Below, in pieces: positions 56,418-64,000 of a DNA stretch of 64,000 nt. The stretch is from Chryseobacterium capnotolerans. GTDB taxonomy: Bacteria > Bacteroidota > Bacteroidia > Flavobacteriales > Weeksellaceae. The position numbers and the translations under genes were made by a program. The stretch's first letter is position 1, and each line of letters starts with the position of its first letter. A model generated the notes under the pieces. The model was not told where the DNA came from. It ran no database searches and saw only the letters and a program-made list of their open reading frames with translations. Where the stretch lies: NCBI RefSeq assembly GCF_021278965.1, contig NZ_CP065589.1:5275001-5339000 (forward strand), written 5' to 3'.

Positions 56418-59400
56418 ATGAAAAAAAAATCGACCTTAAAGATTTTTGCAGCAGTACTTTGTATTGCATCGTCTCATACCTGGGCAAGGGCGGCTTCTAC
56501 CTCCCTGTCTGTTGAGACCAGTACTAGATTCATGCATAGGGCAGCTTTACCGCCAAGTACCTATGATCTGGATCCGCTTATCATCATTTCACAGAATGTG
56601 AATGAGAAGGGATTGGTAGTTATGAAAGGAAACTTTCAAAAACCCACTACCGCAGGAGATGTAAAAGTTACCATTAAGTACAAGGATGCTCAAAACAACT
56701 GGATTCCTGTATGGTGCAAAACTTTTGCAGGAAATTATGATTACGATGAAGAGCTTACGGCTAATTTCGAGCTGCCGCAATCCACTTTGGCTTCACATTC
56801 CGTAAAAATCGAATTAAGTTCAAATGAAACGCTAACCAATTGGTCCTCTGTTTCCTGGGATAAATCAGTAAACCATTACAAGCAATCTGATTATACCTAT
56901 GGGAATTGTGATCTGGATGAAAACCAGTACACGATTCTGTTTACCCCTAAAAAGAACGGAACTGTTTTATATAACGCGAATGGATCTGTATCAGGGGTAA
57001 AAGACAGGGTAACTTCCCAGCATCTGGCGAGAAAACTGGATAATATTGTTTTGTCTTTCCAAGGAGATGCAGCATTAGATAATTCTAATGCCAATTCACC
57101 ATTGGTTAACATTGCAAACCCAAATAATCTTCCTACGATAGCCAGCTCGCAGAAATATATTTATCAGAACAGTGATACGAGTCCTTTTGAGTTCTCTTAT
57201 CATGATCCGGTATATATGTTTGCAGGAAAGTTCTCCAATGAAAGTTTCTTTATCAACTTCAGCAATTGGTTTTTACCAGCAGATCAAGGAGGTGAAGCCT
57301 GGGGTAGAGGATATCTGGATTTTACTAATCCTAATGCTCTTGTGAACCGATATTATAACCTTTATAATTACATTAATGAAAAGCTGGGTGATGTTTTTGT
57401 CAATCAGCAGCCTGTTGTTATTGTGATCAGCAAGGTTACCGGATTAAGGGTTTATAAAGCCAATGGACAATATATTTCCCTTAGCTCGATAAGCAACTAC
57501 AATACGACGAATGATTTTGGGTATCCACCTCTTAATGGCAAGCAGAGAGGGCCTGGTTCTGAGAACTTTTCGTTAAGTAATACCTCCCAGGCATCATTGT
57601 ATGGAGTAGGGGCTATCAGAAACAGAAAAGTGATCAACAGCTGGAATGGTCCGTCAAGACCTTTGATGGATATCGAAAGCGAGATCAATAAATTTATAAA
57701 ATATGTAGGGATTTTTAACAACCCAATTACAGAGGAATGTCCTGTTGCGTGCTTTACAATTAACTCCGGAGCAGTATCTGACTATGGAGATTGGTCTAAA
57801 GCACCCAACAGCTATATCTTCACGGGCAAGAATAAAAATAATAATGCTGATGTAGACGGTCTTTATATTCCTGTAAAAAAGGCATATAAAATGTGGAATT
57901 CCAACCCGCTTATGGGCGGAAGTCCTATTCCTTCCGGTACTGTAACAGCAGATGTGTATTGGGAAGACATCCATGGATTGATAAAATCCGGAGACAATTA
58001 CAGTTTGGAAATTATAGGATCCGGAGAGGAGGCTAAAATAAAAGTTCCGATCAACAAAACGAAAGAAGGAAATGCAGTAATCGCTTACAAGGTAAACGGA
58101 GAAATTTTCTGGTCCTGGCATGTCTGGGTGACTGATGATCCTACCAACGGTTCAACATACAAGAGTTTTGATGGGGTGAAAAGACAAAGAACTGATGGAA
58201 CTGTTGAATTAATCCCTGATTCCGACTGGGGATGGATGGATAGAAACCTGGGTGCTTTAAGCAATACCATCACCGGAACTGAGTTTAACAAAAACGGAGG
58301 TCTTCTTTATCAATGGGGAAGAAAAGATCCTATTCCGCCCCTGGTATACAAAGGAAATGATTTTTATGAAGCTTCGGGATCTGTAGGAAGAATAAGACAC
58401 AGACAATCCAGAAATATGGCTAATGGTTCTCAGAAAATCGATGATTTGATTAAAAAGGTAACATTATCAAATGCTACTGTTCCAAATAATCTTCGCTTAT
58501 CCATTAAAAATCCATTAAGCTTAATTTATGTAGACAAAAATGATAATTCCGGACAGGCGCTTTATAATAACAATGCCAACCTTCAGGTGAACTGGTTTGG
58601 GAATTCACCCACATTACCTACCAATAGATTAAGTGAATTAAACTTGTGGTCTGATAACTCAAAAGGCGTTATTACCAGCGGAGACTATAATAATGACAAC
58701 AGTGCAAAGCCATATAGGGATAAATCTTCTTTTGACCCTTGTCCTAACGGATGGAGAATACCTTCTGTATTGATTGCCAATTTAGGAAATGGAAGCTATA
58801 TTGATGATGTAAGGGTAGATTTTAGTCCGTATGGTATTAAGAATAATATCTCTATCAATACCTTTGAAGCGAATAAGTATCATATCATTAAACCTAATGA
58901 TAATAATACTCCCGCTTATATGAAAGGGTTCAAAATATACAACAATGTTGGGGTAGATCTCAGCAATGTAGGCGGAAATAATATGGGACTTTTCCCTGGT
59001 ACGGGTGTTCTTGTAAGAAATTACCATGAAGGACAGTATACCGATCAGCACGAGACGTATTTATGGACTGCAACAATGACGAAATGGTTTGACGCAACTC
59101 CTTCCGTGTCAGCAAGAGGTTTCAGGATGATTCCTGATAGAGATCAGCCGGATACTCCTGACCCTTCCTTACCTTCCATTACCGGAAGATATCAATATTA
59201 TCCTATTGGCGGTGGAGCAACTTCTGGAGCCAACGGATGCCGATGTATTAAAGATCCTTTGTATGAGGTGAATAGCTATAACTTCCCTACAGAGTTCTTT
59301 AATAACGCTGTGGAATATGCTGAAGGATTAAATAATCCGAACTCTTATACCCTTGTTAAAAGTACAGCAGAATCTACCATTCAGATCCCAATCAGCAAAG

Positions 59401-60998
59401 CATTCTCTGCTCAGAGTAAACTGCTTAATAATCCTGATATCCTGAATTCTTCGAATTTCAATAATTTGAAAGTTAATGTATTATGGTCTACAGCTACCGG
59501 CTTAATCAGTAATATTGCCCTTTCTAATCCTGCTCCTACTTCATTGGCTGATATTTCCAACACCAATATCAATGTTAAGATTGCACCAAACCAATCTGGG
59601 AATGCTGTTGTTACCCTGCATAATGGAAGTATTACCAATCCTGTTTACTGGAGCTGGCATATCTGGGTAACCAATACCCCAATCAGCTCTGCTACTTATG
59701 TTACTGAATTACCTAACCAGGCCGCTGTTAATTACATCAATTATATCAAACCTGGTGAAGTGATCAAAACAGAAATAATGGATAGAGATCTTGGAGCTAA
59801 CCAGGCTATTGCTGAAGCCAATAAAACGGTTACTACAGGAGGATTACACTTTCAATGGGGTAGAAAAGATCCGCTGCCTGTTTTTGTGAATGCGAACAGA
59901 AACTCAGCTCCTGTTTATTTAGGGACGGTACAGGCTAATGGCAGTGTTACTTATACTACCTTGTCTGCTGCAACTTATTATTCAGATTCTTATCTTAAAA
60001 AGTATCCTGACTATTCGGTGCAGGCTAATGTATTGGCAACAGATAAAGTGTCTGATAAAATAAGCAAGGTTTTATCCTATTCTGTGAAAAACCCTATGAC
60101 TTTCATGGTTCCTAATATGACCACGAAATCAGCAGATACTAATCACACCAATGGGGCAGACTGGTTGGCGAATGAACCCAATCTAGCTCCGGAAAGATGG
60201 GGGAGAGGAGGTAAAAAATCTCCTTTCGATCCTTGTCCGGAAGGATGGAGAATCCCTGATTTAACCGGAGTCTCCAACACAAGCGTAGGGGCAACTCCTT
60301 TTTATAAACCTACCACCGGAGTTAGTATTCCAAATAATTATGGAGGGACAAGAATTGACAGAAGCCCTTACAGTTCCGCAGCTATCGGGTATTCTTTTGG
60401 TAATGCAGCTTATAATATTGGAAGTTTTGCCAATTTGGGTGTAAGAGGAGGCAGAAATACCATAGAAGCAACCCCTGCTGCGCCGGATTTCAATGCTATT
60501 GATTATGTATATGGAGGTTTCTGGCTAGGGGCTTTAGGTTCCAATTATACCGGAAGAGCATTAAGAACGGAGATACAATATGCTGGGAATTATATATTTC
60601 CGTTTAGCAGTAATGCAGATCCCTATTTTGCTCAGAACTGCCGTTGTGTTAAAGTACAATATGATGAAAACGGAAATGAATTAGGCCCTATTCCTAAACT
60701 GCAGATTACCTCATTGTCTGCCGCTAAAGCGACCAATGTTTTAGCAAAATCAGTCATTGAGGACAAAATAACCCAAAATAAACTTGAGTTATTCCCTAAT
60801 CCTGTGAAAAGTATATTGTATATTAAAGGCAATGAAAGCGTGAAAGAATATTATTATCAGATCTATAATATGTCTGGCCAGATGATAAAATCGGGTAAGT
60901 TTGAAAATGAACAGACTGATCTTTCTTCTTTGTTATCGGGAGCGTATTTAGTAAGAATCAATAATTCTGAAACCATCGTGAAGATTATCAAAGAATAA
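56418..60998 (+). CDS. T9SS-secreted FISUMP-repeat surface protein (copy 2, intact)
   Basis: 1526 residues from the ATG at 56418 (MKKKSTLKIFAAVLCIASSH), which matches the start of copy 1; an upstream in-frame codon at 56352 would add 22 unlikely residues. Signal peptide to about residue 28. Two FISUMP-like modules, each with a DRxLGA motif, a QWGRKDP motif and DPCPxGWRIP, are in the middle and last third. The final 70 residues are a type A sorting domain (LELFPNPVK ... GAYLVRINN). Export by T9SS to the surface is expected. Ligand unknown. Confidence 0.9.
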   Translation: MKKKSTLKIFAAVLCIASSHTWARAASTSLSVETSTRFMHRAALPPSTYDLDPLIIISQNVNEKGLVVMKGNFQKPTTAGDVKVTIKYKDAQNNWIPVWCKTFAGNYDYDEELTANFELPQSTLASHSVKIELSSNETLTNWSSVSWDKSVNHYKQSDYTYGNCDLDENQYTILFTPKKNGTVLYNANGSVSGVKDRVTSQHLARKLDNIVLSFQGDAALDNSNANSPLVNIANPNNLPTIASSQKYIYQNSDTSPFEFSYHDPVYMFAGKFSNESFFINFSNWFLPADQGGEAWGRGYLDFTNPNALVNRYYNLYNYINEKLGDVFVNQQPVVIVISKVTGLRVYKANGQYISLSSISNYNTTNDFGYPPLNGKQRGPGSENFSLSNTSQASLYGVGAIRNRKVINSWNGPSRPLMDIESEINKFIKYVGIFNNPITEECPVACFTINSGAVSDYGDWSKAPNSYIFTGKNKNNNADVDGLYIPVKKAYKMWNSNPLMGGSPIPSGTVTADVYWEDIHGLIKSGDNYSLEIIGSGEEAKIKVPINKTKEGNAVIAYKVNGEIFWSWHVWVTDDPTNGSTYKSFDGVKRQRTDGTVELIPDSDWGWMDRNLGALSNTITGTEFNKNGGLLYQWGRKDPIPPLVYKGNDFYEASGSVGRIRHRQSRNMANGSQKIDDLIKKVTLSNATVPNNLRLSIKNPLSLIYVDKNDNSGQALYNNNANLQVNWFGNSPTLPTNRLSELNLWSDNSKGVITSGDYNNDNSAKPYRDKSSFDPCPNGWRIPSVLIANLGNGSYIDDVRVDFSPYGIKNNISINTFEANKYHIIKPNDNNTPAYMKGFKIYNNVGVDLSNVGGNNMGLFPGTGVLVRNYHEGQYTDQHETYLWTATMTKWFDATPSVSARGFRMIPDRDQPDTPDPSLPSITGRYQYYPIGGGATSGANGCRCIKDPLYEVNSYNFPTEFFNNAVEYAEGLNNPNSYTLVKSTAESTIQIPISKAFSAQSKLLNNPDILNSSNFNNLKVNVLWSTATGLISNIALSNPAPTSLADISNTNINVKIAPNQSGNAVVTLHNGSITNPVYWSWHIWVTNTPISSATYVTELPNQAAVNYINYIKPGEVIKTEIMDRDLGANQAIAEANKTVTTGGLHFQWGRKDPLPVFVNANRNSAPVYLGTVQANGSVTYTTLSAATYYSDSYLKKYPDYSVQANVLATDKVSDKISKVLSYSVKNPMTFMVPNMTTKSADTNHTNGADWLANEPNLAPERWGRGGKKSPFDPCPEGWRIPDLTGVSNTSVGATPFYKPTTGVSIPNNYGGTRIDRSPYSSAAIGYSFGNAAYNIGSFANLGVRGGRNTIEATPAAPDFNAIDYVYGGFWLGALGSNYTGRALRTEIQYAGNYIFPFSSNADPYFAQNCRCVKVQYDENGNELGPIPKLQITSLSAAKATNVLAKSVIEDKITQNKLELFPNPVKSILYIKGNESVKEYYYQIYNMSGQMIKSGKFENEQTDLSSLLSGAYLVRINNSETIVKIIKE

Positions 60999-61070
60999 TA
61001 TAAGTAGATATGAAATCATCATGATTCCATACCGCCTTTAAAAACAATAATAATTTTCATTTGAAATTTG

Positions 61071-61099
61071 AAACCGTCTCAGCTTTTGAGGCGGTTTCT
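61071..61099 (+). terminator. Rho-independent terminator after T9SS copy 2
   Basis: AAACCGTCTCA pairs with TGAGGCGGTTT around a short loop; the same position and near-identical stem as after copy 1, confirming that the duplication included it. Confidence 0.8.
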
Positions 61100-61287
61100 T
61101 AGTTAGAATTAAAAAAAATTCATATTTGTTTTCATTTTATCTGAGACTCACAATGTGTATGACAAGAGTCTTTTGAAGAAAAACTCATTGATAACCTTGT
61201 TATTACTATATTTATGCTCTTATGAATAATTACAGATATTCAGTAAAAACTTTAACGCATATTAACAATTCCTTTTACGAAATTAAT

Positions 61288-61295
61288 TACCTTTG
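61288..61295 (+). promoter_or_regulatory. Probable promoter (-7 element TACCTTTG)
   Basis: TACCTTTG fits TAnnTTTG, 33 bases upstream of the ATG at 61329. It overlaps an upstream in-frame TTG at 61293, which is therefore not the start. No clear -33 element. Confidence 0.4.
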
Positions 61296-61328
61296 CGTTG
61301 TTCCCAAATAACAGTATTAAAACACAAA

Positions 61329-62479
61329 ATGCGCTCGATTACAAACTATTTTTTGAGATTTTTTTTATTAGGTATTGCTCTTTTTTTGATTTTTAAGGTT
61401 TATTTTGCCTACACCATTGCCAATGGTTATCCTTTTGGTGACTGGCTTATTAATTATCAGGATGGAGGATTTAAAAGAAGAGGATTATTAGGAACAGTCG
61501 TTTTTTTTCTATACGAAACTTTTCAGATCAAAGTGCAGTATACTGTATTTTTCTTTCAGTTTATATTTCATTTTCTTTTCTTTTATTATCTGGTACGGTT
61601 AATAAACTTGAAAAAATATACTATTTTAGATTTTGTATTTTTATTTACACCGTTTTGTCTGTGGGGATTTATTTCTGATTCTGGAATGGGGGCAAGAAAA
61701 GATGGTATTTTATGGTTTATGTTATCTTTTTTCGCCTATATTCTTACAAAAGGTAACATGAGCAAATGGCGGTGGTATTCTTTTTATATTCTCTTTTTTG
61801 TTTCGGTTTTTATACACGAGAGTTTCGTTTTCTTTTTTCCATGTTTTCTTTCTTTATACTATTTTCACACAAAAAAAGTTGAACTTTCTAAAATTTTGCT
61901 GATTTCATTATCATTCTGTATTCCAGCTTTGATTATTTTTTTTGCGGGGATGAAGAATGTTGGGTCAGAATACACTTTAGGTGTTATTAAAGCTTGTGGA
62001 ATCAACCTTCAAGATGATAATATCTTTGCATGGAAAGAAAATGAGTTTATTAAATTAGATTACTATTATAAACATCTCTATGACTATTCACTTTATAGCG
62101 TAACTTTTCTGTTGCAGTTTGTCTATGTAACATTCTATTTATATATCAAAGAATTTAAGAAGGAAGATATAAGAAAACTGGTATTTTTCTTTTTGTCTGC
62201 TTATTGTGTACAGTACCTTTGTTTCTGATTGCGATTGATATTGGACGGTGGTTTTACAATTTGTTTATATTCTGGAGTGTATTGATCATTTCTCTTTTGC
62301 CAAAGAATGATTTTAAGATATCAGTTTTTGATTATAAAACTGTTTTTTCTAAAAAAAGTGTGAGTTTTATACTATTAATTTTTTTATCCAATTTTCTTTA
62401 TAGGGCTCCTTCTTGTTTTGTTGGAATTGAAACAGCAGCACCATTAAGGAGATTGATGCTTTGGTTGGGCTATTTGTAA
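61329..62479 (+). pseudogene. Polytopic membrane protein with DWLINYQDGGFKRRG motif (paralogue 2), frameshifted
   Basis: With a T added at 62204-62205 (TAT-TG read, TAT-TTG needed) it is about 383 residues, aligned throughout with the 49259 protein: GDWLINYQDGGFKRRGLLG, FTPFCLWGFISDSG, GARKDGILWF, VFIHESFVF, CGINLQDDNIFAWKENE and TVPLFLIAIDIGRW. About ten membrane segments. The break separates residues 1-300 from the conserved VPLFLIAID tail. Start ATG 61329. Sequencing error is likely. Confidence 0.7.
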
Positions 62480-62543
62480 ATATTTTTTAAAGGATAAGCT
62501 TAAGCTGTATGATTAATATATGATTTTTAGATAAATTAGCACT

Positions 62544-63677
62544 ATGGATTTATTACCCCTTTATTTTCTAATCGTTTTTTTTGTTTTACTATTTCTTACT
62601 TTTAAAGAATATTCTGGAGGGTATGTAGACCCTGCGACATTATATGGGATTTGTTTTTTTCAGATTATATTAATTGGACTCCGAAATGATGTGGGACCAG
62701 ATTACGGGTCTTATAAAGGGATTTTTGATTACTCTTATATTTATGATTATGGGACGATCCTGATGAATGGTATTCCTTTTAGTGGGGCTCCCAAACTGGG
62801 GATAGAATGGTTATACATATTGATGAACCGTGTTGTATTTGATCTGGGACTTCCTTTTAGTATCATTACTTTATTAGTAGCCATAATCTCACTAACACTA
62901 GTGTATAAATTCCTCATTAAAAATTCAGATTATCCTACTCTTTTACTTTTATTAGGATTTATTCCCGGAATGTTAATTTCTACAGGAGGACAGATGAGAC
63001 AATCGGTGGCAGGAGGAATTATGTTTTATTCTTTTATTTTTATTAAAGAAAGAAAGTTTTGGAAGTATTTTATCTGCGTGTATCTTGCAGCAGGGTTTCA
63101 TACCTCTGCGTGGGCTACTTTACCATTGTATTGGTTGGTGAAGCTTCCTTTGAATAAATTCTGGATATTTATTTTAGTGTTAGCTTCAATGATATTATCC
63201 CCATTTAAGGTGTACGAGCAGCTTGGTGTTTTTCTGAATATGATAGCAGGAGGGTCATCAATTTCAGATGGGATTAATGGATATATGGAAGAGCAGTATG
63301 CAAGGATTAATGGAGGTTTCGGGATCCCGGAAATCTTAATGGTTCTGTATACCTGTTTTATTTTATATTTTAATGATAAGTTGGAAGAGAAAAGTCCTTA
63401 TTATGAGTACTATAGAAATGTGACGGTTATAGGAATATGTGCATTTTTTATTCTGAGAGAAAATCCAATTCTAAGTTCCAGGCTGGTAGGGGTTTTTATG
63501 GGATTTGTAATGCTGCTTATGGGAAATGCACTTTCTGTAGTTTCTAAAAGAGAAAAACAGATCATTTTTTCCGGACTTCTTTTTATTATATTTTTTAACT
63601 TCTGTATTTTCTCCATTTTTAATGCTAAAAAGGCTAATTATTCTATAGATACCTATAAGAATTTCGTATTACCTTAA
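62544..63677 (+). CDS. EpsG-family polysaccharide polymerase-like membrane protein
   Basis: 377 residues with about ten membrane segments. Signatures of EpsG/Wzy-type proteins: LIGLRNDVGPDYGSYKGIF near residue 46 and GQMRQSVAGGIMFYSF near 150, HTSAW in a later loop. EpsG proteins link repeat units of exopolysaccharide or capsule. It lies between two DWLINYxDGGFKRRG proteins, so the region may make a surface glycan. Start ATG 62544. Confidence 0.85.
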   Translation: MDLLPLYFLIVFFVLLFLTFKEYSGGYVDPATLYGICFFQIILIGLRNDVGPDYGSYKGIFDYSYIYDYGTILMNGIPFSGAPKLGIEWLYILMNRVVFDLGLPFSIITLLVAIISLTLVYKFLIKNSDYPTLLLLLGFIPGMLISTGGQMRQSVAGGIMFYSFIFIKERKFWKYFICVYLAAGFHTSAWATLPLYWLVKLPLNKFWIFILVLASMILSPFKVYEQLGVFLNMIAGGSSISDGINGYMEEQYARINGGFGIPEILMVLYTCFILYFNDKLEEKSPYYEYYRNVTVIGICAFFILRENPILSSRLVGVFMGFVMLLMGNALSVVSKREKQIIFSGLLFIIFFNFCIFSIFNAKKANYSIDTYKNFVLP

Positions 63678-63793
63678 TGAAGTTCACTTTTTGATTGCAG
63701 TTATACTTAGAAAATAAAACTTACTTCACATATTATTTATATAGGTAACACGTTATTTTGTTATTTCGTTTTTTATGAATTTTAAAGCGCTTT

Positions 63794-64000
63794 ATGAAGA
63801 TGAGAAAGATAGTTCAGAATTTTAATATCAAGATTTTTATCTACTTTTTGATAATAATAACCACACTATATACTCTTGCATTTACCCTTATATTTAATCT
63901 TAAAGATGATGGATATATTCTTGCAGACTGGCTGATTAATTACGAAGACGGCGGGTTCAAAAGAAGAGGCTTATCCGGGAGTTTCTTTTTTATTCTGCAG
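63794..64000 (+). CDS. DWLINYxDGGFKRRG membrane protein (paralogue 3), N-terminal part, cut by window edge
   Basis: Starts at ATG 63794 (MKMRKIVQNFNIKIF). After one membrane segment (about 13-37) comes LADWLINYEDGGFKRRGLSG, which is the motif of the 49259 and 61329 proteins. It runs off the window at position 64000. The third member in 15 kb shows a locally expanded family. Confidence 0.8.
   Translation, partial: MKMRKIVQNFNIKIFIYFLIIITTLYTLAFTLIFNLKDDGYILADWLINYEDGGFKRRGLSGSFFFILQ

Noticed and set aside
50993..60998. Tandem genes as a composite transposon
   Set aside because: No inverted ends, target duplications or transposase around the 5.43-kb unit

Overview
The window comes from a member of Flavobacteriia, most likely Chryseobacterium or a close relative. 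The evidence is A+T-rich DNA, Bacteroidota-type promoters (TAnnTTTG), a type IX secretion (T9SS) sorting tail, a Bacteroidota-style type 2 IleRS, and a complete flexirubin / dialkylresorcinol pigment locus whose tyrosine ammonia-lyase closely resembles the Flavobacterium johnsoniae enzyme as I remember it.

Layout. (1) 1-7440: housekeeping genes on the minus strand: the first codons of trpS, two unknown or CrtA-like proteins, a SanA/YdcF-type protein, lspA, two small proteins, a TraR/DksA-type protein and ileS. (2) 7668-9150: an IS4-family insertion sequence sits exactly in the centre of a REP-like palindrome with a 10-bp target duplication, followed by more repeat DNA. (3) 9241-10926: an exported M23 peptidase. 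(4) 11012-47964: the flexirubin locus. It encodes p-coumarate supply (tyrosine ammonia-lyase, PaaK-like ligase), aryl-polyene chain building (several ketosynthases, a chain-length-factor-like protein, two ACPs, a FabG, three hotdog proteins, a thioesterase), dialkylresorcinol formation (DarA, DarB), tailoring (halogenase-like flavoprotein, CrtI-like flavoprotein), candidate ester-forming acyltransferases (C45/NTN, LpxL-like, BtrH-like, PlsC-like), and export (ABC-2 transporter, MMPL protein, LolA- and LolB-like proteins). Inside it sits a foreign-looking pair, a lipoprotein with a JAMM-type motif plus a small exported protein (30394-32262), and an M16 peptidase. (5) 48157-64000: a surface or polysaccharide region with polytopic membrane proteins, three of them paralogues sharing the motif DWLINYxDGGFKRRG, an EpsG-like polymerase, and two nearly identical 1526-residue T9SS-secreted proteins lying in a 5.43-kb tandem duplication.

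How it fits together: tyrosine is deaminated to p-coumarate, activated, extended on ACPs into an aryl-polyene acyl chain, and esterified to a dialkylresorcinol made by DarB and DarA. Membrane transporters and Lol-like carriers probably deliver the pigment to the outer membrane.

Caution: about ten single-base indels break otherwise conserved genes (13020-14268, 22605-23778, 27880-29077, 44312-47964, 48157-49160, 50993-55573, 61329-62479). Most are in homopolymers and most are deletions, so consensus sequencing error is more likely than true gene death. I saw no tRNA, rRNA or CRISPR array.
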